Of a DNA stretch of 64,000 nt, positions 6,868-15,259 are shown one piece after another. Both the position numbers and the translations under genes were made by a program. Where the stretch lies: the NCBI GenBank assembly GCA_040757575.1, contig JBFLXA010000007.1, positions 1-64,000 of the forward strand. Reading direction: 5' to 3'. Within the stretch, counting starts at the first letter, position 1. Each line of letters begins with the position of its first letter. This DNA comes from PFJX01 sp040757575 (lineage in GTDB: Bacteria > Pseudomonadota > Gammaproteobacteria > Burkholderiales > Thiobacillaceae). The notes under the pieces are model-generated. The model was not told the origin of the DNA. It ran no database searches and saw nothing but the letters and a program-made list of their open reading frames with translations.

Positions 6868-9180
6868 ATGCCCCCTGCCGTTCCCGGCGCGGACACGGTG
6901 GCCCGCAAGCTGGGCTACCGGGATCCGGTCGAACTGATCCTCCACCTGCCCCTGCGCTATGAGGACGAAACCCGCCTGATGCCCCTGGGGGCAGCCCGGA
7001 TCGGGGACACGGTGCAGGTGGAAGGCGTGGTGCGCCATGCCGAAGTCCAGCCCCGGCCCCGCAAGCAACTGGTGCTGGAGGTTGAGGAGGCGGCTTCTCC
7101 CCTCCCCCAGGGGGGGAGGGGCGGGGGAGAGGGCGCGTTCAGCATGAACGCGATGAATGCGCTGCCTGACGAAGAAAACCCGGCGGCCGACGGCCGCCCC
7201 CTCTCCCCTGCCCCTCCCCCGCCAGGGGAGGGGGGCATCCTCTCCAAGCCCCCCCCTGTGGGGAAAGCGCGTTTGTTTTGCCGCCTGCTGCATTTCTACC
7301 CCAGCCAGGTGGCGCAACTGAAGCCCGGGGTGCGAGTGCGGCTGTTCGGCGAGATCCGGCCGGGGTTCTTCGGCGCTGAGATGGTCCACCCCAGGCTGCG
7401 GGTGGTGAAACCAGGCACGCCCCTGCCCACCCGCCTGACCCCGGTCTACCCGAGTGTGGCAGGCCTGTCCCAGAACGCCATCCGCAAGGCCGTCGCCACC
7501 GTCCTGGCAGAGGCGGACCTGGCGGACACCCTGCCGGACGATCTGCTGCAACGCCTGGATCTGCCGGCCTTCGAGGCCGCCCTGCAACGGCTGCACGCCC
7601 CCCGGCCCGGCGACCCCGTGGCCGATCTGGAAAATCGCCGGGGCCCCGCCTGGGAGCGGCTGAAGTTCGACGAACTCCTGGCCCAGCAACTCTCCCTGCG
7701 GCTGGCGGCCCGGCAACGCCAGGCCCTCAGCGCCCCCGCCCTGCCCGTGGATCAGGGCCTGACGGAACGCCTGCTGGCCAGCCTGCCCTTTCCCCTCACC
7801 GGCGCCCAGCGCCGGGCCCTGGCCGAAATCCGCCGCGACCTGGCCCGGCCCCAGCCCATGAACCGCCTGTTGCAGGGAGACGTGGGCAGCGGCAAGACCC
7901 TGGTGGCGGTCCTGTCCTTGCTGCCCGCCCTGGCGGCCGGCACCCAGGCCGCCGTCATGGCCCCCACGGAAATCCTGGCGGAACAGCTCTATCTCAAATT
8001 CCAGGAGTGGCTCAGTCCCCTGGGTTACCGGGTGGCCTGGGTGGCCGCCGCCCTGAAAGGCAAGGCCAAGCAACAGACCCTGGCCGCCCTCGCCGCCGGC
8101 GAAGTGGACGTGGCCGTGGGCACCCACGCCCTGTTCCAGACGGGGGTGGATTTCCGCAACCTCACCCTGGCGGTGGTGGACGAACAGCACCGGTTCGGCG
8201 TCGGGCAACGGCTGGCATTACGGGAGAAGGGATATCTCCCCTCTCCCCCCGGAAGAGGGGCCGGGGTTGAGGGAACCCGGGTGGATATGGCCAATGTTGC
8301 ACCCTCGGCCAATGTTGCTCCCTCACCCCAGCCCTCCCCCGGGGGGGGAGGGAGCCACACGCCTCACCTGTTGATGATGTCCGCCACCCCCATCCCCCGC
8401 TCCCTGGCCATGAGCTATTACGCGGACCTGGATGTATCCGTCATCGACGAACTCCCACCCGGGCGCACGCCCATCGCCACCAAGGTCATCTCCCTGGCCC
8501 GCCGGGAGGAGGTCATCGGCCGGCTGCGGGATTACTGTCTGACCGGTGCCCAGGCCTACTGGGTCTGCCCCCTGGTGGAGGAATCCGAGAAGCTGCAATT
8601 GAAGGCGGCGGAAGAAAGCCATGCCGAGCTCACGGCCGCCCTGCCGGAACTGAACATCGGCCTGGTGCACGGACGCATGAAAGCCGATGAGAAGGCTGCC
8701 GTCATGGCCGCCTTCAAGGCCGGGGACCTGCACCTGCTGGTGGCCACCACGGTCATCGAGGTGGGTGTGGACGTGCCCAACGCTGCCCTCATGGTGATCG
8801 AGCATGCGGAGCGCTATGGCCTGGCCCAGCTGCATCAGCTTCGGGGCCGGGTAGGCCGGGGCCAGCGGGAATCCGCCTGCCTGCTGCTCTACGGCGATCC
8901 CCTCTCGGAAACCGCCAAGCAGCGGCTGCGCATCATCAAGGACAACGCCGACGGCTTCGCCATCGCCCGGGAGGACTTGCGCCTGCGGGGGCCGGGGGAG
9001 TTTCTGGGGGCCCGGCAAAGCGGCGTTCCCATGCTGCGTTTTGCCGATCTGGAAAACGATCTGATCCTGCTGGAACAGGCCCGTGACGCGGCAGAACGCC
9101 TGCTGGACAAAAACCCAGGCACCGTCCGCCGCCACCTGGCTCGCTGGCTTCCCCGGGGGCTGGACTACCTCAAGGCCTGA
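6868..9180 (+). CDS. recG: ATP-dependent DNA helicase RecG with two repeat-derived insertions
   Basis: A 770-residue RecG, which remodels stalled replication forks and Holliday junctions. Wedge-domain residues (LHLPLRYEDE, LTPVYP), Walker A GDVGSGKT (about 337-344), DEQHRFG, SATPIPRSLAM, LLVATTVIEVGVDVPNA and QLRGRVGRG are intact. Typical RecG has about 690 residues; the excess comes from two low-complexity Pro/Gly inserts. The first, about residues 76-133, lies in the wedge OB-fold; the second, about 457-499, lies between the DEQH and SAT motifs. Both are translated from GC-rich palindromic repeats and keep the frame. The extreme N-terminus is shorter than usual; an in-frame stop (the ridA stop) excludes an earlier start. 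Confidence 0.93.
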   Translation: MPPAVPGADTVARKLGYRDPVELILHLPLRYEDETRLMPLGAARIGDTVQVEGVVRHAEVQPRPRKQLVLEVEEAASPLPQGGRGGGEGAFSMNAMNALPDEENPAADGRPLSPAPPPPGEGGILSKPPPVGKARLFCRLLHFYPSQVAQLKPGVRVRLFGEIRPGFFGAEMVHPRLRVVKPGTPLPTRLTPVYPSVAGLSQNAIRKAVATVLAEADLADTLPDDLLQRLDLPAFEAALQRLHAPRPGDPVADLENRRGPAWERLKFDELLAQQLSLRLAARQRQALSAPALPVDQGLTERLLASLPFPLTGAQRRALAEIRRDLARPQPMNRLLQGDVGSGKTLVAVLSLLPALAAGTQAAVMAPTEILAEQLYLKFQEWLSPLGYRVAWVAAALKGKAKQQTLAALAAGEVDVAVGTHALFQTGVDFRNLTLAVVDEQHRFGVGQRLALREKGYLPSPPGRGAGVEGTRVDMANVAPSANVAPSPQPSPGGGGSHTPHLLMMSATPIPRSLAMSYYADLDVSVIDELPPGRTPIATKVISLARREEVIGRLRDYCLTGAQAYWVCPLVEESEKLQLKAAEESHAELTAALPELNIGLVHGRMKADEKAAVMAAFKAGDLHLLVATTVIEVGVDVPNAALMVIEHAERYGLAQLHQLRGRVGRGQRESACLLLYGDPLSETAKQRLRIIKDNADGFAIAREDLRLRGPGEFLGARQSGVPMLRFADLENDLILLEQARDAAERLLDKNPGTVRRHLARWLPRGLDYLKA
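7093..7266. repeat. GC-rich palindromic repeat pair inside recG (insertion 1)
   Basis: Two inverted copies of a CCCTCTCCCC/GGGGAGAGGG-type element (about 7097-7131 and 7198-7236) flank a unique core that encodes MNAMNALPDEENPAADG. The block is 58 codons, keeps the recG frame and replaces a short loop in the wedge domain. The same element family occurs at 8236-8355, 41880-42046, 47676-47738 and 56036-56175. Confidence 0.85.
8236..8355. repeat. GC-rich palindromic repeat pair inside recG (insertion 2)
   Basis: A second inverted pair of the same family is built from CTCCCCTCTCCCCC...GGGGTTGAGGGA and TCCCTCACCCCAGCCCTCCC. Its core contains a tandem direct repeat: GGCCAATGTTGCACCCTC followed by GGCCAATGTTGCTCCCTC. 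The insert is in frame between helicase motifs II and III. Confidence 0.85.
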
Positions 9181-9228
9181 AGGACTCCGTCCAGGCCGCC
9201 CCTATGGTCGGCCCTGGGATAATGCAGT

Positions 9229-9777
9229 TCAGGCCGCAGATGCAGCAGATCCTGCCGGGCACGCCTTCACGTTCTGGTTCCAGGGTGCCTTTGCGATCAG
9301 CATGGCCAGGCCGCAGGTGTCGGTGATGCCGGCATATACCAGACCCATGCCCATCATGGCCACCAGGATGAGGCCCAGGGGCTGGCCCGCCAGGACCAGG
9401 GCGGCACCGGTCAGGGCCATGGAACCGACGATGATGCGCACCTGCTGCTCCAGGCCCAGGGCCTTGCGGCCTTTCTGTACGGGCAACTTGGCGTTCACCC
9501 AGGCATCGGTGCCGCCTTCCACCTCGAAGGTCTTGGTAAAGCCCGCCTGGGACAGCTTGTCCATGGCCTTGCGAGCCCGCACGCCGGATTTGCAGATAAG
9601 GAACACGGGGTCGTCGTTGCAGTGGGCCAGGGCGCTGGGCTCCAGCTTATCCAGGGGAATGTTGACCGCCCCCTTGGCGTGCACGGCGCCGAATTCGGCG
9701 GGGGTGCGCACGTCTATGAGATGCACGGTGCCATTTTTTTGCAGGCTGGACAGGGCTTGGGCGCTGATGGTTTGCAT
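9229..9777 (-). CDS. Rhodanese-DUF2892 membrane sulfurtransferase
   Basis: A 182-residue protein. Residues 1-100 form a single rhodanese domain with active-site Cys62 in FLICKSGVRA. Residues 110-165 form two hydrophobic segments of the DUF2892 type (MALTGAALVLAGQPLGLILV and following), anchoring the enzyme in the inner membrane. It lies 33 bases downstream of a persulfide dioxygenase gene, suggesting joint handling of glutathione persulfide and thiosulfate. Of two ATG codons, 9777 was preferred because AGGAG is seven bases upstream; the ATG at 9783 is too close to it. Confidence 0.88.
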   Translation of the reverse strand: MQTISAQALSSLQKNGTVHLIDVRTPAEFGAVHAKGAVNIPLDKLEPSALAHCNDDPVFLICKSGVRARKAMDKLSQAGFTKTFEVEGGTDAWVNAKLPVQKGRKALGLEQQVRIIVGSMALTGAALVLAGQPLGLILVAMMGMGLVYAGITDTCGLAMLIAKAPWNQNVKACPAGSAASAA

Positions 9778-9810
9778 GGTCATTCTCCTCTCACTCTCGC
9801 TTGTATGGGG

Positions 9811-10491
9811 TCAGGCCTTGCCGCCGATCAGGTTGGCGGGCACGGCGATGTCGATCAGCTTGGGCTTGGGCAGGTTCAGGTTGGCCATGATGTTGACGAA
9901 CTCGTCCTTGCTCTTGCCGGCCAGGCGGGGGTTAGTGGCCTGTTCTTCTCCGATGGAAGATACCCGGCGGCCCTTGTAATCGTGGCCGGGATACACCAGG
10001 GTTTCTTCAGCCAATGCAAAGAGCTTGCCGGTGATGCTCTGGTACAGGGTGTCGGCGTCGCCAGCCTGGAAGTCGGTCCGCCCACAGCCGCCGATCAGCA
10101 GGGCATCGCCGGTGAACACCCGGTCACGCCAGTGGTAGGTCACGCTGCCGTGGGTATGGCCGGGGGTGCCGATGACCCGGATCAGTTCGCTGCCGAAGCG
10201 AATCTCGTCGCCATCGTTCAGGCTGTGGTCGAAGCCGGTGGCGTTGCAGCCGTCCCCCACGGCGGTCTGGCAGCCGGTGGCGGCCTTCAGGGCATTGGCG
10301 CCGGTGACGTGATCGGCATGGACGTGGGTATCCAGGGCCCAGGCCAGGGTCAGCCCGTGGTCTTTCAAGAGGGCCAGATCCCGTTCCACTTGTTCGTAGA
10401 CCGGATCGATCAGCACGGCCTCACCGGTGTCGGCGGCCAGCACGTAGGTGTAGGTGGAAGAAGCGGGATCGAACAGTTGCTTGAACAGCAT
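9811..10491 (-). CDS. Persulfide dioxygenase (ETHE1-like, metallo-beta-lactamase fold)
   Basis: A 226-residue non-heme iron dioxygenase that oxidises glutathione persulfide to sulfite. The fold's metal motif THVHADH (His56, His58, Asp60, His61), His112 in GTPGHTHG, Asp129 in FTGDALL and His170 in YPGHDY are present, together with the persulfide dioxygenase hallmark GGCGRTDFQ. The start at 10491 follows AAGGAG; the ORF extends upstream without a better start. It is the third gene of the operon DHODH-like, Crp/Fnr, persulfide dioxygenase, rhodanese. Confidence 0.9.
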   Translation of the reverse strand: MLFKQLFDPASSTYTYVLAADTGEAVLIDPVYEQVERDLALLKDHGLTLAWALDTHVHADHVTGANALKAATGCQTAVGDGCNATGFDHSLNDGDEIRFGSELIRVIGTPGHTHGSVTYHWRDRVFTGDALLIGGCGRTDFQAGDADTLYQSITGKLFALAEETLVYPGHDYKGRRVSSIGEEQATNPRLAGKSKDEFVNIMANLNLPKPKLIDIAVPANLIGGKA

Positions 10492-10567
10492 GGCAATCTC
10501 CTTTTGGCCGTTGCAGGGGTTCATGTGAACCATGGCCTGCATGCTACGGAGACCGCCGTGGCGCGTA

Positions 10568-10603
10568 TGCGACCTTGGTCGCACAACATTAGAGTTTTCT
10601 AAT
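10568..10603 (-). promoter_or_regulatory. Two palindromes upstream of the persulfide dioxygenase gene
   Basis: TGCGACC-TT-GGTCGCA (10568-10583) and ATTAGA-GTTT-TCTAAT (10588-10603) are both perfect inverted repeats in the 149-base gap between the Crp/Fnr gene and the dioxygenase gene. Six-base arms with a short spacer suit a dimeric Crp/Fnr-type regulator, so they may be operators for the adjacent regulator. Confidence 0.5.
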
Positions 10604-10640
10604 ATTTTTGATTGACGGGCCTGAAGCCCCGCAAAAAAAG

Positions 10641-11348
10641 TCAGGCGGGCCGGTCCGCCACTTCTTTCAGTCCTGCGTCATCCAGAACCCTGACCCGCTC
10701 CCGGCCCAAGGACACCAGGCCCCGCTGTTCGAAGTTCTTCAGCAGGCGGCCGACGATATCCCGCACGGTGCCCAGGCGGTCCGCCAGCTTGGCGTGGGAG
10801 GTCTTCAGTTCCGGGCCCTCCTCCAGCAAAAGGTGGGCCAGGCGCTGGTCAAGTTTCTGGAAGGCGATGGCTTCCACCAGCATCATCAGGTCTGCCAGCC
10901 GCTGGCTGAACTGGCTGAACACGAATTCCCGGAACGCCTCGTTGCGGGCCATCAGGCTTTTGAACACGGTGGGGGGAATGGTGAACACCAGCAGGTCTGT
11001 CTGGGCCACGGCCGTGGCGCTGTAGTTGGCCTTGCCCAGCATGCAGCTGGAGGAGATCAGGCAGCTTTCCCCCGGCTGCAGACGATAAAGCTCCACTTCC
11101 CGGCCATTGGCGCCCAGCTTCACCACCCGAATCGTCCCGTCCAGCAGCATGGAAAAGCCCATGCAGGGCGAATTGGTAGCGAAGGGTGTGGACCCCTTGA
11201 GCACCCGACGCACGTGGGCTGCCCGCAGGGCCTCTTCAAGATCCGAAGCCGCCAGGGCGTTGAAAATGGGAAACTGGGCCAGGAACACCTGGCGCACGTC
11301 CATGGGCAAGGGAGAAGCCGCTTCAGTGGCTGGCAATGCCGACTTCAT
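10641..11348 (-). CDS. Crp/Fnr-family transcription regulator, probable sulfur or redox sensor
   Basis: A 235-residue regulator with an N-terminal cyclic-nucleotide-like sensor domain (about 25-145) and a C-terminal helix-turn-helix (about 180-225; AKLADRLGTVRDIVGRLLKNF). cAMP- and FeS-binding residues are not evident. Instead there are three cysteines, Cys62, Cys96 and Cys102 (GESCLISSSCMLG), which could sense persulfide or oxidation. Its ATG overlaps the stop of the upstream DHODH-like gene (ATGA), and the persulfide dioxygenase is downstream, so it is likely to control this operon. The sensing role is inferred. Confidence 0.82.
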   Translation of the reverse strand: MKSALPATEAASPLPMDVRQVFLAQFPIFNALAASDLEEALRAAHVRRVLKGSTPFATNSPCMGFSMLLDGTIRVVKLGANGREVELYRLQPGESCLISSSCMLGKANYSATAVAQTDLLVFTIPPTVFKSLMARNEAFREFVFSQFSQRLADLMMLVEAIAFQKLDQRLAHLLLEEGPELKTSHAKLADRLGTVRDIVGRLLKNFEQRGLVSLGRERVRVLDDAGLKEVADRPA

Positions 11349-12355
11349 GCTGCCCCTGCCTGGGCGTTGAAGTTGTCCAGCATCATCACGTAACCCTCAC
11401 GGGTTCTGTCCGAGGCGTCCCCGTGGCTGGGCTGGGCCAACAGGCCGCGGAAATCCTCCAGCCGCCCAAAGCCCCGGGCGTCCATCCAGGCCGCCATGTC
11501 CGCGAGCATGGTCTCCAGGTGATGGGGGCCATGCCGCAATAGCGCACTGGTGAGATTCACCACGTCCGCTCCGGCCAGAACCATCTTCAGGGCGTCTTCC
11601 CCGTCATACACCCCGCCGCTGCCCGCGAGATTGACCTTGCCCCGGCCGTGCAGCAGGGAAATCCAGCGCATGGCCAGCAGGCGCTCGCTCGGACCGGAAA
11701 GCAGATGCTGGTCCGAGGGCGCCAGGGTGGCCAGGTCGATATCCGGCTGGAAGAAGCGGTTGAACAGCACGACAGCCCCCGCTCCCGCCGCCTCCAGCTT
11801 CTGCACGAAGGCCGGCAGGGCGCAGAAATAGGGCGAAATCTTCATGGCGATGGGCAAGGACACCGCTGCACGCAAGGACTTCAGCAAATACAGGAAGCGG
11901 CCCTCTATGGTCTCCGGGGACTGGCTGGCGTCCGCGGCGATGTAATACACGTTGAGCTCCAGGGCATCCGCTCCGGCGGCCTCCAGTTCCCGCCCCACCT
12001 CCACCCAGCTGTTCATGCCGATGCCGTTCAGGGAGGCGATCACGGGAATGTCCAGGGCATCTTTCAGGGCAGTCAATTGCTCCAGATAGAGATCCAGTCC
12101 GCTGCGATAGCGGAAATGGGCGCCGCTCAGGCCCGCCGCCGTGGCCTGGGCGATGGCCCGATCCACCAGCTGGCGCTCCATATCCACCGCCTCGGGGCGC
12201 ATTTCTTCCTCGAACAGGGAATACATCACCAGGGCGGCAGCACCAGCATCTTCCAGGGCACGGGCCTGGTCCACGCTGCGTGAGAGGGGGGATGACGAGG
12301 GCACCAGGGGGTTCTTGAGCTTGAGCCCCAGGTATTCGGTACTTAAATCCGCCAT
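11345..12355 (-). CDS. Dihydroorotate dehydrogenase-like flavoprotein
   Basis: A 336-residue TIM-barrel protein of the class 1 PyrD-like group (MADLSTEYLGLKLKNPLVPS; ALELNVYYIAADAS; KISPYF; GSGGVYDGEDALKMVLAGADVV). Its position ahead of a Crp/Fnr gene and a persulfide dioxygenase, and the divergence of the substrate loop, suggest it is not the main pyrimidine enzyme. A fumarate-type or other FMN oxidoreductase role is possible. The start at 12355 fits the family N-terminus; the ORF continues 22 codons upstream. It is the first gene of the four-gene operon. Confidence 0.82.
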   Translation of the reverse strand: MADLSTEYLGLKLKNPLVPSSSPLSRSVDQARALEDAGAAALVMYSLFEEEMRPEAVDMERQLVDRAIAQATAAGLSGAHFRYRSGLDLYLEQLTALKDALDIPVIASLNGIGMNSWVEVGRELEAAGADALELNVYYIAADASQSPETIEGRFLYLLKSLRAAVSLPIAMKISPYFCALPAFVQKLEAAGAGAVVLFNRFFQPDIDLATLAPSDQHLLSGPSERLLAMRWISLLHGRGKVNLAGSGGVYDGEDALKMVLAGADVVNLTSALLRHGPHHLETMLADMAAWMDARGFGRLEDFRGLLAQPSHGDASDRTREGYVMMLDNFNAQAGAA

Positions 12356-12558
12356 GACAGGTCTCGGAAAGAAAGGCCCTGGCATTTTAGAGCCCCTTGC
12401 CCGGAATGGCAGGCTCTTCAACCCCGACGCTCGGGCGATTGAGAAACTGACTTACTCTGGACTTCCACCCATTTTGGCATGCAAAGGAAAGCCCGTTGGT
12501 CGCCGGGTCCAGGCCTTGGGCAATGGCATAATCCGCCCGTTATTCCGACACCTACCAC

Positions 12559-13080
12559 ATGCTCCACTGGCACGACCACCTCATCCGCGCGACACCCTAC
12601 CGGCCCTGGTTGCAGGTCAAGGGGTCCCTGACTCACGCCCTGATGGCCCGATGCCAGGCATTCAACGTGGTGCGCCTCAGCCAGCGCTCTGCCCCCGCCC
12701 ATCTGGACGAGGAGCGCCTGATGGGCCTGCCCCATGGGCGCCAGGCCACCATCCGGGAAGTGTTGCTGCGCTGCGGTGAGAACCCACTGGTATTCGCCCA
12801 CAGCGTGATTCCCAGGGCAGGGTTGAGAGGCCCCTGGATCGGTTTGTCTGGCCTGGGCAACCGGCCCCTGGGAGCAGCCCTCTTCTCCGATCCAGTCATC
12901 CAGCGTCATCCCCTGGAGTTCACTGACCTTGACCGGCGCCACCCGCTATATCGCAAGGCAGCTGCCCATCTGGATGCCGCCCCCGCCACCCTATGGGCCC
13001 GGCGTTGCCGCTTCACCAGGGATGGCCATTCCATCCTTGTCACAGAAGTTTTTCTGCCTGTCGTCCTCGAGTTGCCATGA
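12559..13080 (+). CDS. ubiC: Chorismate pyruvate-lyase UbiC
   Basis: A 173-residue cytoplasmic enzyme that splits chorismate to 4-hydroxybenzoate and pyruvate, the first committed step of ubiquinone synthesis. Recognisable features are the REVLLRCGENPLVFAHSVIP strand and the LGNRPLGAALF and LWARRCRF motifs (substrate-binding arginines), ending TEVFLPV as in the family. Its stop overlaps the ubiA start (ATGA), placing both in one operon with tcdA. The 203-base gap upstream should hold the promoter, but none is obvious. Confidence 0.9.
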   Translation: MLHWHDHLIRATPYRPWLQVKGSLTHALMARCQAFNVVRLSQRSAPAHLDEERLMGLPHGRQATIREVLLRCGENPLVFAHSVIPRAGLRGPWIGLSGLGNRPLGAALFSDPVIQRHPLEFTDLDRRHPLYRKAAAHLDAAPATLWARRCRFTRDGHSILVTEVFLPVVLELP

Positions 13081-13940
13081 ACCTGAAAGAACGCCTCGAC
13101 GAATACACCAAGCTGATGCGGCTGGACAAACCCATCGGCATCCTCCTGCTGGCCTGGCCCACCTTCTGGGGTCTTTGGCTGTCGGGCCTGGGCAACCCGG
13201 ACTGGGTCATCGTTTGGATATTTACTCTGGGCATCATCCTCATGCGCTCCGCCGGCTGCGTGGTGAACGACTACGCCGACCGGAATTTCGACCCCCACGT
13301 GGCCCGCACCAAAAACCGGCCCCTGGCCGCCGGCCGGGTCACCACGAAGGAAGCCCTGGCCCTGGCGGCGGTCCTGGCCCTGCTGGCCTTCCTCCTGATC
13401 CTGCCCCTGGGCAACACGCTGCTGATCAAGCTCTCCTTCGCCGCCGCCTTCCTGGCCGCCAGCTACCCCTTCACCAAACGCTTCCTGGCCATCCCCCAGG
13501 CTTACCTGGGCATCGCCTTCGGCTTCGGCATCCCCATGGCCTACGCCGCCCATCTGGACGGGGTGCCCCCCATCGCCTGGATCCTGCTGGCAGCCAACGT
13601 GTTCTGGGCCATCGCCTACGACACGGAATACGCCATGGTGGACCGGGAAGACGACCTGAAGATCGGCATCAAGACCTCCGCCATCACCTTCGGCCGCTTC
13701 GACGTGGCCGCCGTGATGGCTTGCTACGGCATCACCCTGGCCATCCTGGCCTACGCCGGCTGGCGCCTGCACCTGGCCTGGCCCTACTACCTGGGCCTCA
13801 TGGCCGCCGCCGGGGTGGCGGGCTACCACTACACCCTGATCCGCCACCGGGAACCGGCCAAGTGCTTCAAGGCCTTCCTGCACAACAACTGGTTCGGGGC
13901 GGCAGTGTTTGTGGGCATGGTGGCAGGCACTCTGACATGA
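13077..13940 (+). CDS. ubiA: 4-hydroxybenzoate octaprenyltransferase UbiA
   Basis: A 287-residue polytopic membrane prenyltransferase that attaches the polyprenyl tail to 4-hydroxybenzoate. Both Asp-rich motifs are present: NDYADRNFD (about 69-77) and DTEYAMVDREDD (about 182-193), within about eight membrane segments. The start is the ATG overlapping the ubiC stop, which matches the family start MNLKERLDEYTKLMRLDKPIG. Its own stop overlaps the tcdA start. Confidence 0.96.
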   Translation: MNLKERLDEYTKLMRLDKPIGILLLAWPTFWGLWLSGLGNPDWVIVWIFTLGIILMRSAGCVVNDYADRNFDPHVARTKNRPLAAGRVTTKEALALAAVLALLAFLLILPLGNTLLIKLSFAAAFLAASYPFTKRFLAIPQAYLGIAFGFGIPMAYAAHLDGVPPIAWILLAANVFWAIAYDTEYAMVDREDDLKIGIKTSAITFGRFDVAAVMACYGITLAILAYAGWRLHLAWPYYLGLMAAAGVAGYHYTLIRHREPAKCFKAFLHNNWFGAAVFVGMVAGTLT

Positions 13941-14677
13941 ACGGAACGCTTCCCGCCCCTGTTCCCCCCCAATTCGAACGCACCGAAATCCTCATCGGCC
14001 CCGCCGGCGTAGAGCGGCTGGCGAACTGCCATGTCTTCCTGGCCGGGCTGGGGGGGGTGGGCTCCTGGTGTGCCGAGGCCCTGGCCCGGGCGGGCGTGGG
14101 CCGGCTGACCCTGGTGGACATGGACCGGGTGGCAGCCTCCAACATCAACCGGCAGCTGCCGGCCACCCTGTCCACGGTGGGGCAGTTCAAGACCGAGGTC
14201 ATGGCTCGCCGCATTGCCGACATCAACCCGGACTGCCGCCTGACGGTGCTCACCGAGTTCATCACCCCGGACAACGTGGCTGACCTGCTGCCCGCCGACG
14301 CGGACTACGTAGTGGACTGCATCGATTCCCTAAACTGCAAGCTGGCCCTGATCGAAACCGCCCTACACAGGCAACTGCCCGTGGCGGCCAGCATGGGGGC
14401 CGGCAACAAGCTGGACCCAACCCGGGTGAGGGTGACGGACGTTTCCAGGACCCTGGTGGACCCCCTGGCCCGGGAGGTGCGCACCCGCCTACGCCGGCGG
14501 GGCATCAAGAAGGGCGTGCTGTGCGTGTGGTCCGACGAACCCGGCCGCCCCCCCAGACCCCCGGAACCCACGCCCCAAGGCCGCGCCCGGGCGGTGAACG
14601 GCACCATCTCCTACCTGCCGCCCCTATTCGGGCTGATGCTGGCGGGGGTGGTGGTCAACCGGCTTCTGGCGGGTTGA
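13937..14677 (+). CDS. tcdA: tRNA threonylcarbamoyladenosine dehydratase TcdA
   Basis: A 246-residue E1-like (ThiF/MoeB fold) enzyme that cyclises t6A at position 37 of ANN-decoding tRNAs in an ATP-dependent reaction. The nucleotide motif GLGGVGSWCAEALARAG, the Asp of LTLVDMD, NINRQL and the ASMGAGNKLDP segment identify the TcdA/CsdL branch. It is coupled to ubiA by an ATGA overlap. Its 3' end overlaps the convergent mog gene by 23 bases. Confidence 0.92.
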   Translation: MNGTLPAPVPPQFERTEILIGPAGVERLANCHVFLAGLGGVGSWCAEALARAGVGRLTLVDMDRVAASNINRQLPATLSTVGQFKTEVMARRIADINPDCRLTVLTEFITPDNVADLLPADADYVVDCIDSLNCKLALIETALHRQLPVAASMGAGNKLDPTRVRVTDVSRTLVDPLAREVRTRLRRRGIKKGVLCVWSDEPGRPPRPPEPTPQGRARAVNGTISYLPPLFGLMLAGVVVNRLLAG

Positions 14678-15218
14678 AAGGAGGCCGGAGGGCCGACTTC
14701 GGCCGGAAGGCCTGCACCACGTCTTCCCGGGTCTCCATGTAGGGGCCGCCGATCAGGTCCACGCAATAGGGCACGGCGGCGAAGATGCCGTCCAGGGTTT
14801 CCTTGATGGCCTTGGGCTGGCCGGGCAGGTTGAGGATCAGGCAGTTGCCCCGCACCACCCCCACCTGGCGGGAGAGGATGGCGGTGGGTACGTATTTCAG
14901 GCTGACGGCCCGCATCTGTTCGCCGAAGCCTGGCAGTACCTTGTCGGCCACCGCCAGGGTGGCTTCCGGGGTCACGTCCCGGGGGGCGGGGCCGGTGCCG
15001 CCGGTGGTGAGCACCAGGCAGCAGGATTGCGCCAGTTCCTTGAGGGTGGCTTCAATGCCGGGCTGGTCGTCGGGGATCAGCCGTTCCACAAAGCTGAGGG
15101 GGTTGTGCAGGGCGGCGTTAAGCCATTCCTTGAGGGCGGGCAGGCCCTTGTCTTCGTAGATACCGGTACTGGCCCGGTCGCTGATGGAAACAAGGCCGAT
15201 GGTGGCGGGGTCGTACAT
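14655..15218 (-). CDS. mog: Molybdopterin adenylyltransferase Mog
   Basis: A 187-residue MogA-type enzyme that adenylates molybdopterin before metal insertion. The start MYDPATIGLVSISDRAS, the LTTGGTGPAPRDVTPEAT nucleotide loop and the LPGQPKAIKETLDGIFAAVP segment are family signatures. The start at 15218 follows AGGACACGCC. It ends inside tcdA on the opposite strand. With moaC at 2.3 kb it implies an active molybdoenzyme. Confidence 0.93.
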   Translation of the reverse strand: MYDPATIGLVSISDRASTGIYEDKGLPALKEWLNAALHNPLSFVERLIPDDQPGIEATLKELAQSCCLVLTTGGTGPAPRDVTPEATLAVADKVLPGFGEQMRAVSLKYVPTAILSRQVGVVRGNCLILNLPGQPKAIKETLDGIFAAVPYCVDLIGGPYMETREDVVQAFRPKSALRPPFNPPEAG

Positions 15219-15259
15219 GGCGTGTCCTGAAATTAGTGCGGTCAGTACGGGCCATGCCC

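Noticed and set aside
12929..13936. Upstream extension of tcdA over ubiA
   Set aside because: The extra 336 codons are proline/arginine-rich shadow sequence; tcdA starts at the ATGA overlap with ubiA.
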